A DNA stretch of 64,000 bases from contig OZ014411.1 of assembly GCA_963965975.1 (NCBI GenBank), positions 10,981,501-11,045,500 on the forward strand, read 5' to 3'. The translations under genes and the position numbers were made by a program. Under the pieces are notes generated by a model. It saw only the letters and a program-made list of their open reading frames with translations. It ran no database searches and had not been told where the DNA came from. The stretch comes from Xestospongia bergquistia (Eukaryota > Porifera > Demospongiae > Haplosclerida > Petrosiidae). Within the stretch, counting starts at the first letter, position 1. Each line of letters starts with the position of its first letter. This document shows positions 25,383-38,382 of the stretch, piece by piece.

Positions 25383-25835
25383 TTATAATTGTGTATTTTT
25401 CGATTTTTGTGAAGTCTTGGTATCTGTAATGTAAGTAGAATGTCTTGTCATATTATAGTTTTTGGTATCAGATGCAATTTCAAGATCTCTGTGTCTTCTG
25501 CGTTGCTGTATGACTTGCTGTTCTAATTCCCCTATTACCCTATTACGACAAGAGTATGGTGATTCTAACAGTGCTAAATAGTGGTACTTCCCCCGGTTTG
25601 ATAACCAAGTAATGTGACATTGATGACTGATGATTTGGTAAGTTTTGGATGAAATTGTTTTAGAAAGTGAAATTAATTAATGATAAATTAATTCTATTTG
25701 TATACACAACCCTCTTGATAAGGGAACTATACATTGTATTAATCATTATAGTTTAGTAAACTGAGAGTCACCTTTACAGTACATTATTTCCTCTAACTCT
25801 ATCAACTTTAATTCATGTATCCATAACAATCTTGA
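25383..25835 (-). CDS. Unrecognised gene, two exons (coiled-coil end)
   Basis: Exon 25383-25626 (minus) runs open for 80 codons to a TAA. It starts with HQCHITWLSNRGKYHYL and continues with an arginine-, glutamate- and glutamine-rich helix (GELEQQVIQQRRRHRDLE), likely coiled coil, and a Thr/Lys-rich tail. Upstream, 25772-25835 reads SRLLWIHELKLIELEEIMYC between a TAAG acceptor and a GTGACT donor. The second exon leaves in phase 1 while the last needs phase 2, so at least one further exon or another site is missing. Family unknown. Confidence 0.4.
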
Positions 25836-25849
25836 CTTAGTTATAAAAA

Positions 25850-27190
25850 AGAAGGTTGTAGTTAACATAATTAAAATGCAAAATGTATACGTACAAGTAA
25901 ATAAAAAGTAGATTCTAAAAATGAAGTAGATGTAGAGATAACTAAGATAAGATTCATCAACCCTACACATTAATCGCAGTTACTCTTGCATCATTGTATC
26001 ACTAATGCTTATTTAAGTGATTTATATAGTTGGTGACTATTTTCAATTGTTCGTAAAAACTATTGCAATTATATAGGGTGATGCAATTGCCATCCTTATT
26101 ATCTTCTTTATGTTCTCACTATTGAAATGATATTAGCCATCTCTACATTTACTATTTATACAATGTTTATTTACTTGTTTGCTTTTATTGCAAATTTTCA
26201 ATAGTTAGTAGGAGAAAGTTGTAGCATGCTTAAAGGCAATGAAGTTCCATTTTCAACCAGAGTATAAAAAAGGCTTCATACATATTGTGATGAAGAAATA
26301 ATTGTTATTTTTTATTTATGACAAAAGTGTTAACAGGATATTAGGTGTGAACTTTGAATTGTTCCAACACAAGTTCTGGATAACAAGGATGTCAACCAGA
26401 ACACAATAAGAATGTTGTAATGATGGTCAAATTGCTGATCTTCACATGATTGCTATACAATTGGCTATATCCCCCCCCCCCCCCCATTTTATACTTTATG
26501 ATGAATGGGTTGAAATGTTTATCTTAAGACTATACTTGGCAAGATATAGTTAATATGGTTAATGTATCAAGAAGGCAGAATGTAATGCTTCAACAGAAGA
26601 CATATGGAATCTTTTGTGCCACAGCAATACAGCAGCCAACACTTCCTTCATCTTATTCTGATCTTCATAACTATTATGACATCGATTTTGATCACATCAG
26701 ACAGAGGGAGAGACTATATAAGAGGTGAACCAAACATAACCCTCTACATCATTTATATTAAGTTGTCTCTACATCATTTATTATTATTTATATTGCAATT
26801 TTCATTTTGATTATTCACATAAATAAATAATCCCCAATGATTTTTTTTGTTATTGTTGTTAATGATGACATAGATATTAGAGCATTCTGAACTAATATTG
26901 AAATTTTATTGTATCATGTATAATTCTTTTTGTGTAAGCGAAAAATCTTTGATGCTCACCAATTATGATGGACAGCTAGAACACAGCAGTACTTAAACTT
27001 TGTCCATGTTTGAGATTTCTTAAAAAATTGATTTTATTTAATCAAAATGAGAATTATATACTTGTTGTGAACAGCAAAACATAACAAAATCTTATATAAA
27101 TTTATTGCAGCAGTAAATTATACCTACACACATGCACCCATAAAATATATATATCAATAAAAGCACAACAGTAGGTGATATTGCAAAATT
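25850..27190. other. No gene seen
   Basis: AT-rich sequence. A poly-C run of about 16 bases sits at 26471-26486. A few short open frames have no splice context or motif. Confidence 0.45.
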
Positions 27191-27191
27191 A

Positions 27192-27809
27192 TTAGTAAAC
27201 ATTCAAGGTCAATGTTATTTTAAGTTCATTGCTGATTTCACTTTTCCAGTTTTCTGCTATAACCTTAGCTGCACTTTTCACTGGACCACGTTGACTGGAC
27301 AGGCTGTCCAGAAATAATTGACAATGGTTCTCTAATCCAGAAATATCTTTGAACACCATTTCATTTTCAAAATCATTTATAAGACTTATATACGTTGGGT
27401 TTTGATGAACAGACTTCGTGATTAATTCCTTAGCATACATTTCAGTAGCAACTTCTCGAAGACAACCAGATAACGAGCGAGACAAATTTGCTGACTGTTT
27501 CTGAAGTGCTCCCTTCAATATCACTATGACTCTTTCTGGGATTACAATATTAGCTTCTGTGTAAAAGATAACAGATTAATTATGATATTAACATTGATTA
27601 TTTACCTTGAGAGCAAATTGGTTGAATCATGGCTGCACATGTCCCTACAAAATACATTTAATAAAGACTTTGTATTAGTCTATAATAACACCCTTAGCCC
27701 ATGCATGTTTCTTATTTTTGTAGGGGGGAATAAGTGAATCTACAATTATAGCTACATAAACAATGTAGCATTCCATCACTGCAAAACATACTATATTGCA
27801 AATGTCAGT

Positions 27810-27840
<31 letters not shown>

Positions 27841-30800
27841 CATTGTAGCTTAAATGACAAGTATTGACATATTTAGCACATACATTGGCATTAATATTTT
27901 ATTTTGTTTGGTGAAAACTTTTAATATGAACACTGTCATATTAAGAACATAACCTGAACCAAATATCATAGCATATACTTTCTGTATGCAAATAATATAT
28001 TTATTAAGTCCTTAAAATTTTCCAAAAGTAGAGCTATAATATAGAGCTTGTGGATAGTTTTGAAAAAATATCAAAAATCAAACGCATTAGCCACATTGAA
28101 ACTTCTTAAAAGTGTATGAAGAGGATTACTATTGTTGAACTTGTATGTAGTACAGATTAGTAATGTTTCTTTGTGAACACAATCCTTTTATTAGAAATAT
28201 ACATGAGTTTTAACCTTTCTGATCAGCTTCCAGTCTGGCATAATTTTTATTTGACTAAACTTTGTGTAGTAATCACTTCATGACAATGCTTATATAGTAG
28301 TTAGTATATAGTAGATGTGATACTGTGCATGGACCCTCTTTCAAAACACATTTTGCATGTTGTGCTTACAACAATGATTCCTTTCTGCCTATAATAATTA
28401 TCCAGTGTAATATATGTGCATTGTTTAATTGCAGCAACAATATAACTTAAAAACTGACTTGGTTTTCTCAAAGTTATTATGTATGTTGGAGGATTGCCAT
28501 AATACGATATCCCATTAAGAGTAATTGTAATTTTAGTACTTGCGTTTTCACAATCATCATATTCAAACTTTATCTGGAAGCGAGGTGGGTATGACAGGCA
28601 ATCTTCTAGGACTTTAAGAGCCTCTTTCTTATCCTCAGTTACTAAACCTCCTTCACATTCCATCACTTTGTAAAAATCAATAGCATCCTCTGAAATCTAA
28701 AATGAAATTAATATTTAATGAAATCTCTCTTTAATTCTCTCTCTCACTGGAGTAATGTTTTTCAATAACACATGCCATCCCAGAACATCATCAGGTGTAC
28801 AGGTAATGGAAGCAGAGGATCCAGTAAATATTATAGGTTGAGGCCGTGTTAAAGTATATTTTTCCTTTTCATATTGTTTTTCAACCATCTGCATGTTATT
28901 GAAAAAATATTTACTTTGGCATTTAAATATCATGTTACCTCTTTGCATATTTGCTGTCGATACAATAAACAAAAGTCCACTAACAAAGTATGACCCTCAT
29001 CCAGAATTTTATCAGCTTGCATGATCAAGTACTGCTTTGGTATCTTGTCATACTCAGGTTTCTTTACTGCACAGCAAAGTGAACAAAAGTGACTACAAAG
29101 GATTTTCACTAATGATGACTGAATATTTATTTTGTATTCATGACTTTCGTTAAAAGCTAAGACATTGTCCATTATGAAGGACTTATCATATGCTTTGAGT
29201 AGATATAGTTGACTGTATGGATCCTTCACTTTAGACACATCAATGTGGTGAGGTATGTATATTTCTGCAGGCTTTATCAACCCACAGTCGATGTTTACCC
29301 ACACAATAGGAGAAACAGGAACAAATTCATTAGAAAATTTAAACTTTTGACTTAAAAGACAAGCTCCAATTCTTACAGTAGCTTTTTCTTTCACTGCTCC
29401 TTCTGGAATGATCAAAGCAACACCATATTGACTGGAGTGATAAGTTAAACCTGTTGCATCTACAGTTAACTCAGTCAACTCTTCAAATATGGCTAAAATA
29501 TGTACAAAAGATAAATATTACCACATAGCACAAATTCATATACCTCTAAATCTGTCTAGAAAGGCAAACACTGTATCAGTTGAACCTGTATTCTCAGAAG
29601 TAAAATGGACCTGTGCATTGGCTTCAATAACACTGCCATCAAATGTATCTGATAATAATAGATGTTCAAGATATTAATTTGTATTAGATAATACTCTTTT
29701 AATAAATTAAATAAAGAACAGTGTATGTTTGATGATTGGCCACACATACATTTTGAGCTATAATAAAATGCATTTTTTTGAACTTTTAGTCATTATAAAA
29801 AAACATGTATTAACATGCAGGTGAGACCACGTTTTGAGGGAATACAGTATGTGTAGTGTGATAACTGCCATTAAGAGTTACAGAATGATTACAAGATAAA
29901 ACACTATCTTAAGATTAAAATTAAAGATGTGTGCTAGTTGATTTACAAATCAAATAACCTAGAAAGTTCATTATTTATTGAACAATTATTATATAGAATC
30001 AGAATCTTTCTATCTTGTGAAGTTACACAAAATTATTGATAAATGTCAATAGTAATTATCTAAATCAAGGATTTTATTAGTTGTAATACTATGACTACAA
30101 GTTCATAATAAACAGTACATAGCTATGTATACTTACCTGTATTCGGATTATGACTAAATATATCCTTAATTTCTTCCTCATTACTGACATCATCTGGAAG
30201 AGCTAAATTAAAACAGTTTTAAAATCTATGTTATGCAAACAAAGTTAATTACAGAATTAGTTTAACAACAACTAGTGTTGAAGTAGTGCAGTAAAATGTC
30301 ACTTAGGAATTCAGCATATCTGTCTTGTTACACATGTTACATATATTGATATAGTATTTGGTCACTGATAACTTACTGAGTTGTGACCGTGAACTTTTAA
30401 AAGACTAAGCAAAAACATCAAATACAAACAATCAAGTTGACATATTGGAAGTAATACATGTTGTTTACATGGAAGCTACATGTAAACATTACTAGTAAAT
30501 GCAATGGAGGTTCTTGTTCCATTTCATCTACCTCCACTAAAGAACAATAAAAATTAATATTTAAATCCTTTCAATATGTCTGTTATTGAATATCTATCTT
30601 TTAGTCATTTTTCTTATTTAACATTATAGCTATATTGTTTTATACTTTTTGTCTCAGTAGGTTTTGGCAGAACTAGAGGGGAGAATTAAAAGTGGTAATC
30701 ACTTGACCCAGAGTATCTGTAGGATTACATGACTGTAAGGGAGCTTCTTGTTCCATTTCATCTGCCTCCACTAAATAACAATAAAAAATTAGTTTTTAAA

Positions 30801-31925
30801 TCTTTTCAAATATGTTTACTGTTACTGACAAGCATCTACAGCTTGTCAGGAGGTCCTATAATTGTTCTGAACAACATAATATCTGTATATAATTATGTCT
30901 ATTCAATTTGTTTGATTGTAGACTATTGCTATACATGACAATTGAAAGCAACCTATGCTATGAGCACTACAATGATGAGTATGTCTGATAAAGCTTCTCC
31001 AATAGCTTGTTTCAATTCTCTGATTTTATTTCTAAGATTCTATAGCTATAGTTTTCCACTAACACTGCTATTAATAATACTATTCATGTTGCTCTAGTCA
31101 GTGCTTTACTGTAAGGTCAGAATCTTCAAAACAATTATAAGATAATTATAATCATTTCAATTATACCAGGTTGATCAGAAAGGAGATATTCATTCATGAT
31201 CTCAGGTCTTGCTAAAAAATCACATATCGTATCAGCTACTCTCTTTTCTTCAACTGGAGGATCATTTATGACAGTGATGATCATTCTCCAAGATATGTCA
31301 CAAGTTTTCCTATCTATCCAATGTTGAAGGACTCTGGAGAGTTTTGTAGCATTAACAAATGGCAAAACAATTATGGACATCATATCAGCATATATTTGAC
31401 CTGAAGTTGTACACCAATAATATTCCACTTATAATTAATTGGATGAAGTAGTGTCATCAGATGATTTTTCTTTGGCACTTTACCTAATAAGGAAGGAAAA
31501 GGTGTTATCATAATATATGGATAACCAACATAACAAATCATTAGGAATTCCATTGTGGCTTTTTATTAATTGTAAATCATAACTAGGAATAGTTACAGTC
31601 TTTTCATCTCTCATTCCATTAAATGTGAGCTCCAAATCTGAGATATTCTCCTGTTTAGATTTAAGTGTGGCCTGAAACTTTAAGTAACAAAGAGCAGTGT
31701 CAGGACAACTATTATAGACATCTTCCTTTGTGACCTTGTAACAAATATAAATTCTAGCAATAGAGGAAAATTTTAGAACTTTACTTGACATGGAGTTATT
31801 AGTGGCTTAATGTCAAAGAAGTCATTTTCTAGTGAAGATGACACTTTATTAACCTCTGGATCAAAGTAAAAAGGGAATTGTTCCAACTTTTTCCAACTTT
31901 TAAAAACTCTGTCCGTGTTCACTCT
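27192..31925 (-). CDS. Death-domain / ZU5 multi-exon gene (possibly damaged)
   Basis: Minus-strand exons, 5' to 3'. 31785-31925 (VFKSWKKLEQFPFYFDPEV) joins in phase 0, across a 50-nt intron, to an exon starting at 31734. That exon runs through VTKEDVYNSCPDTALCYLKF (possibly UPA-like) to a Death-domain end (LSRVLQHWIDRKTCDISW) and a donor at 31167. Next come an acidic exon at 30708-30770 (VEADEMEQEAP), another at 30137-30202, and 29544-29648. 28939-29492 holds the ZU5 domain (YGVALIIPEGAVKEKATVRI). Then come 28748-28888, 28370-28696 and a last exon 27192-27556 with a leucine-rich helical segment; a 27-nt exon at 27606-27632 may precede it. ZU5 and Death domains co-occur in UNC5, ankyrins and PIDD, signalling scaffolds. 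The Death exon has two apparent frame changes (about 31400 and 31485), so the 5' part may be a pseudogene. The acidic exons are paralogous to those of the gene upstream. Confidence 0.6.
27817..27840. repeat. TA microsatellite
   Basis: About 12 consecutive TA units in an intron of the ZU5 gene. Confidence 0.9.
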
Positions 31926-32029
31926 CTAGATCAGAAATAACAGTAAACAATATTTATAGATGAGAATTATGTATAGACTAAAGACAGAACAATTTACTAT
32001 TGACAGAGTTTACCATCAAGTCCAAATCA

Positions 32030-32420
32030 ACATTTTTGCTTAATTTTACAAATGTATCCACTTCCTTAATGATATTTGAACTATTAGCTGGACTCCAATA
32101 TCATACAAAACTATTCCTGTTTGGGAATGGCTTGAAAATGATGTTCCAAAACTGAGTAGACCATTAATATTTGAGCTTATTTAGTTATGAAGTAAACATA
32201 AATATCATTCTAAAACCATAATGACTAAATCTCCCATATGAAGATAGGAAGTTGAGTTTTCCAATATGAAATGTTGAAGGAAGATTAAGTTGTTTAGGGT
32301 CATCATTGATATTACTAAGCACATTAGCTAGTAACTCAAGATCAAGAAAAAATAAGTCATCAGGTGATCAGGTAATCAGGTAATGTTAATACACATGATG
32401 AAATATTGATAGAATAATCA
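32030..32420 (-). pseudogene. Possible decayed 5' exons of the ZU5/Death gene
   Basis: On the minus strand, 32420-32230 is open and reads DDLFFLDLELLANVLSNI, then PSTFHIGKLNFLSSYGRF. After stops, a second stretch near 32035-32090 reads NIIKEVDTFVKLSKNVDLDL. The amino-acid composition is protein-like and the segment sits directly upstream of the Death/ZU5 exons. In-frame stops break it, which fits decay of that gene's 5' half. Confidence 0.35.
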
Positions 32421-32639
32421 AATGTGTTGGTGGAACTGGTATGTCTAAAAATGGAGACAGACAAATAATGTAGTAACAAAATGAAAAAAGTTACATTGAC
32501 CACACTATTAAGTATTATAACATACTGCATTCTGTGAAGGAAAAAAGAAACTCTTAAATATATAATAATTAATTTTCAATCATTGGACTTACAGAGGTCT
32601 GTATGATCTGTATCTTTATGCTTCTATAATACTTAACCA

Positions 32640-32732
32640 GAGTCAGCTGGTCTCTTAGAACTGTCTTGTACAGATCTGTTTATATGATGACTAGAAACAT
32701 TAATAACAGAAGTTGTAATTATGGAAATTACA
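32640..32732. repeat. Block shared with 12911-13007
   Basis: See the entry at 12911. The match includes AGTCAGCTGG and CATTAATAACAGAAGTTGTAAT and is embedded here in non-coding sequence upstream of the ZU5/Death gene. Confidence 0.7.
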
Positions 32733-33164
32733 AATAATTTTATTATGTTGCTTTGTACATAAGAAAATCATTAATAGTTTTCAAAAATAAATGCTTATTA
32801 TGACCTGACATTATTCATTTGACCTAAAGCATCAATCATAATAATATGAGCTGAAATAAGAACAGGTAATTGCTGGTATATTTCAGTCAAAATCTATATA
32901 CTAGGTTAAAATATGAAATAAGACTTTCGATTGTGCTTGGACATTTCAAAGCGAAATAAACGAGACACCATATCTGATTTAAAAGCCAGAAACAATGTGT
33001 ACAGTTGCTGTAAAAATAAAAAATCTAAAACACTGGTCTAGCAAACTATTTACGAGATCTACATGAAATAAAGATAGCGAGATGTGTGAGAGTCGACGTG
33101 GTAGTAGGCCTTAATTTGAGACCACTCCAACTACTTCCCTACTTACCATTTTACGAAGATGGAC

Positions 33165-33369
33165 ATTCCAATTCCAATTTCTTCCGTGCACCTTCGCATA
33201 TTTTGAAAATTCCAATTAACGATCGGTTGGTGATTTCTTTACATGAGCGCAATTTCTAATTTTTATTAGGCCTTTCTTACTAGAAATTTCCATTTTTAAC
33301 ATGTTGTAAAGGTTTATTATTAATTTTCAAAATATGTGAAGGTGTGTGGAAGAAATAGGAATTGGAATC
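33165..33369. mobile_element. MITE-like element with about 50-bp inverted ends
   Basis: The left arm (33165-33214) contains ATTCCAATTCCAATTTCTTCC and ends in CATATTTTGAAAAT. The right arm (33320-33369) is its imperfect reverse complement, from ATTTTCAAAATATG to GAAATAGGAATTGGAAT. The centre is about 105 bp with no open frame. Arm-like sequences recur near 42770-42840, 43080-43140, 43505-43570, 44020-44070 and 44105-44150, so this is a dispersed non-autonomous family. Confidence 0.6.
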
Positions 33370-33681
33370 TCTTTCCTTGGCTTCTGTATAGTAGATCTCA
33401 ATTCAAGACTAGTCTTCACATCACTATTTACTATTTGTCTTAACATTAATTCGAGTCTCAATACTGGGCCTCTATTTGAAATTCATAGAAATACAGTAAT
33501 ATTATATTCACGACCAAACTTTGACGTGAATATTTACAGAAAGACATTTTACACTAACAAACAGTAGCAAAATAGTAGCACTATGTCATAATAATAAAAC
33601 ATAAGTATCATGACATGTGGAAAAATGTTTTTAGTTTTTGCATAAGCACAAAAAGTAATCATGTGGTAACACATATATCAC

Positions 33682-36600
33682 TTAACATTGACTATAAAGG
33701 TAATCACGTATCTCCTTAGCCGTCTTTTTGCTATTAACAATAGGCCCCTCAATCACAGAAATCAATGTCTCCCAGGAAACAGGTGATAATGACTTAGATT
33801 CTATCCACAGATTTATTACTTGTGAAAGCTTGGTTGTTGTACTGTTGTGAGGATCTTGTAGGCCATCTAATTTATTGCGTGAAATGTTGAGGGCCAAACC
33901 AATTTCTTGCCATTTAGCATCAATATTTGTCAACAGTGAAACTGCATCCTTGAGATTAGGACATTCCTTTAAAATATCTAGAAAAAGTGGTCCATTGTTA
34001 ATGACTGATTAAACTGAATCTTATATATTATTGCATTCAGAAAATTAACAACTTCTACAATGTCCCTACAAAATGCCCTTATTAACTGGGTCCACTGATA
34101 GAAAGGTTTAGTAACATAATTATGGATATGGCACTTGTTCTGATTGAACATAAAGTTATTATATATGAATAGTATAGTAATATGGTTTATCTTATTAATA
34201 ATTATTAAGTAAAAAGGTTAAAAGACCTTATTAGATGGGAAATTGAGGTAAAAACAAAAATGAAAATAATTATTATCTACAACTGTAGTCATTTTAAATT
34301 ATTGGCACAATCATATAGCCTCATTATGAGACATTAAAGGTATGTACAATATCTAAAACTACATTATGGTGACACCTTGACACCTTGATAATCCTTAAAT
34401 ATATAGTAAATATGGTTTTCATGATTCACCTGAGGAAAGGCTATTATTCAAAGCTGTGTTTGTGTTGATATATAATATCATGAACATTCTATTTATCAGT
34501 AAGCAATGAAAATTTTGAATGAATAAAATTATTTAGTTTCTTTAATGGCCAGTTTAATTTTAATAACAGCAAATATGTTAATTGTGGTGAATTACATGAC
34601 AACTGTCATTAAAAGAGTTACAAAATGATTATAAGATGATAACACTATGTTAACATTAAAATTAAAGATATGAATAAGTTGATTTAAAAAATCAAAATGG
34701 CCTAGAAAGTTCAAAAATTTATTGAACAATTATTATATAGAATCAGAATCTTTCTTGTGAAGTTACACAAAATTATTGATAGATGTCAATAATAATTATC
34801 TAAATCAATGCTTTTATTAGTTATAATGCCATCACTACAAGTTCATAGTAAACAGATACATAGCTATGTATACTTACCTGTACTCATATCATGACTGTAA
34901 ATATCTTCAGTTTCTTCTTCATCACTGACATCTTCCAAAAGAGCTAAATAATATACAGTTTTAAAATCTATGTTATGCAATGAAACCAAATTAATTTAAC
35001 ACAACTTGGTTAAGGTATTGCAGTAAAATGTCACTTAGGAATTGAGCATATGTCTTGTTACACATGTTGCATATACTGATATAGTATTTGCTAACTGATA
35101 ACTTACTGGGTTGTGACCTTTTGTACCTAGGTTGTTGTGGCTTTAAACGTCTGAATAGTGAAGACAACCGACCTATTTTTTGAAAATATAGTATATGTAT
35201 TAATGTTAATCTAGATGTAATACATAAATGTAAAATAGAATTAAAAATACATAATAACAACAACTAGGCAATGTGAAATATCTCTGATTCAGTATATGTT
35301 AAGATATTTTTTACCTTTATTGGTCTTCTTTTGTCTAACCTATTAAAAATATATATTATTATAATTAATGATGTTAAAATATCTATAGCTAATTATCTTA
35401 GCGTCTTTCAGTCACCATACATATAGTCCTATCTAAAACTTATAAATCTAAATAAAAAGCCATACTTTATTGTAAAACTAATATTAGGTTCCAAGGTTTA
35501 TCGTATAGGGGTCTAAAGTACAGTATTAATTTATCATTGAAGTATTGTATTTTCTGTTAGGATTGTCTAAAGTTTTGTATAACAACTAATTTTTAACTCA
35601 CCATGTTTTCATGTGTATCTTCCTCACTAGCAATATGATGTTTGCTGTCAATTACTCTAAAATATAATAACATTAGCTAAAACTAATTAAAATACTCACT
35701 GTGAGGACTTCTGAATTGAATTTTCTTGAAGGATATGCTGTGTTTCCTAAGTACATAATTGTCAGAAATGAAACAATATTGACTTTTATGGTATACCTTC
35801 TGTATTGTCCTGTCATCTTTGAACCAGTATGCTTCCTCTACTGATAGTGATCGGTATGGTAATTTCTCTTCACTTTTTTCACAATAAACAAGCTTACTAC
35901 TAGTTTGCTCTGAAGATGTTTGTATGTAATGTCGATGATCTAGTTTATGAGCACATTCATCTGATTGACAAACATATTTAACTTCAAAAGTATTAATGGG
36001 ATAAGACATTTCTTCAGTAAACGTTGCTGTTGACCTACTAAGAGTTATTTCAACAGCTTTTGCACTCTTTACAATAAACATTTTGAGCTCTTGACAGAAT
36101 TGAGCAAATGACTTATTAGAATAATTTCGAACAGAGCTCACTACATCAACAAGTATAGCATTTTGAAGATCTGTGAAGGCAACAAATGGATCACCACAGC
36201 GAAAAGTCACATGGTTTCTAAAAACTCCATGATCAAAACAAAGCTGATAAGTAGGATCACTGGCAATAGTAGTGACAAAACGTGTAAAAAAACCTGGTGG
36301 TACAAAACCAGTTGAAAATGTGATGTGTAAAGGTGATGCATGTATGTAACAACCAGCCAAAACTTCATAAGGATCTCTAGGGAATGACTTCAGGATTGCA
36401 GGTACGAAATACTGCTTAACCTTAGGATCATGATGTATACTGGTACGGACTTTTGCAGCTATTCGAAAATCTACTAAGAGATCTATCAGAGCATCAGGCT
36501 GAAAGTCTTCACTTTGCTTCCATATAGAATTATACAAATGCTCAATTAAAATGCCATACTCTTGAAACTTTTTCCACATATCCTCTACATCGAATTTAAT

Positions 36601-38382
36601 ATCACAAGGATCTATGGTAAATAATTTACCAATAACATCAACAAAATATTTGGGACTAACAACAACTTTGTTTTGAAGACCTTTAATGTGAGGATAGAAT
36701 AATAAAGCCCCTAAATCATGATAAAAGAGAAGGACTTTTGGAACATCATTAGGTGAAATCTTGCAAGCACGTGCAATGATATGAGCTTCTTCAAGACTCA
36801 CAACATTTTCTTCTAAGGCTTGGATTACCTTACGAAAGAGTACCCAGCTTATAGGTGTCTTGACAATGAGCTTTTCATAAGTAAACTTACTAATGAGTCT
36901 TCGAATTAGTGCAAGATTAGGGTCTTCACACTGAGAACCAGATGTTGTATTATCAACTATGATAACATCTTCAATTAGCTCTTTGAATGCTTTTCCTTTT
37001 ATATGAGACTTTAATTCAGATTTAACCGCACTCCTTTGTTGTTTAGATTGTAGGCGATCTCCATGAGTGCCAACGCAAAGCATTCGAGGATAGCCAGGAG
37101 TGCTATTACCTTCATGACCTTGAGCAAGATGGCCATGAATATTTGCCATCCAACTAAACATAAGATCTAGAGTGGTCATGTTAACTTCTTCAAGGAACTT
37201 TTCATGACCAGCTATATTCTGCACAGACCTCCATCTTTCATTAAGCCCTCTTGATGCATCAAACATGAGAACAAACAACGTACGAGGAGTGAGAAATGCT
37301 GGTAGAATTTCAAGAAATACAGGTTGACCACCACAATCCCAAATATGTAAAAATGGTTGAGCTTCGGTATTCGTGGTTGTTAGAGAATCAATATAGTCAA
37401 TAGCCTCATAAAGAATCTTGTCTACTTTTCTTTCTTCCATTTCTTTAACTTGCTCCTCAGCAACATCAAGTGGCAACTGTGCACTAGTGGCATCATAAAG
37501 CAATGATGCTTTAATTGCATCACTTGGATTATGTACACCTAAATTATCTTTGTAGATAGATGACAGTAAGTGTGCCATTTCCTCCAGCTCATCTTCATAT
37601 GTGGCTACTTTCCATTGATGGTCCTTTAAAGTTCTCCACTCATGGCCAAAAGGACGAACACGATAAACATCTGAAAGACCAGTGCTGGTAGTGTCACGCT
37701 CAAATGGTAGTTTCATCAGTGATCGCTTAAAGGTAGTCTTCCCTACACCTGCTGTACCAAGAAGCATGACACGAGCATAAGGTATATTCCTTTCCCCACC
37801 AGCTAGAGCTCTTTTATAAGACTCTGTATTTTCAAACATATTAGAATTATATAAAAAATCTAAACTTTAGAATATAATAATTTTTTGTAGCAAAATATTA
37901 GAGTTGTGAAAATAGGAGAGCTGGCAACGATATTTATGGGGAAAGTATAGATCTAGGAAGCAAACTCTAACAGCAACCAATAAAATGAAAACATACTCAT
38001 ACATTCAGTACATGGCCCAAAACAAAATATATCATGCTATTTGTAGTAGGAAGTAATAGTTATTTAAATTTCTGATTAAGAATATAGTCAAGTAAAATAT
38101 AATATATTTAGCATTATTTTTTTTCAATACCCTAAGTTTAAGCTGTAATGCTATAGAGTGAATTATTAAAAGACTAAGCAAAAACATCACATACAAACAA
38201 TCATGTTGACATATTGGAAGTAATACATGTTGTTTATATGGAAGCTACATGTAATCATTACTAGTAAAAAGTATACTTTATCCTATGACTTTTGTGGTTA
38301 TAATCCATATAAAATTTAATTAATTGAGCTTAACAGTACCTACTATTTGTTGACTTCTATCAAGGCTATTGTTAAAGTTAAT
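33682..38382 (-). CDS. ROC-COR GTPase with C-terminal Death domain (5' end not found)
   Basis: Seven minus-strand exons join in frame with no stop: 38340-38382 (43 nt), 35700-37823 (2124 nt), 35602-35654, 35315-35339, 35107-35172, 34878-34943 and 33682-33977, for 890 codons plus the stop. The large exon has a ROC-type GTPase: a P-loop GTAGVGKT, then DCGGQP (switch II) about 140 residues later, then THGD at the TKxD position. A COR-like winged-helix region follows (VLLFYHDLGALLFYPHI, then VVVSPKYFVDVIGKLF). Three small exons encode a basic and then an acidic linker (LLEDVSDEEETEDIY). The last exon is a Death domain (KWQEIGLALNISRNKLDGLQ to SWETLISVIEG). ROC-COR-Death resembles the C-terminal half of DAPK1, but no kinase or ankyrin part is seen here. 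The N-terminal exon is missing: 38340-38382 starts in phase 0 and needs an upstream partner. The 140-bp array lies 0.9 kb upstream. Confidence 0.85.
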
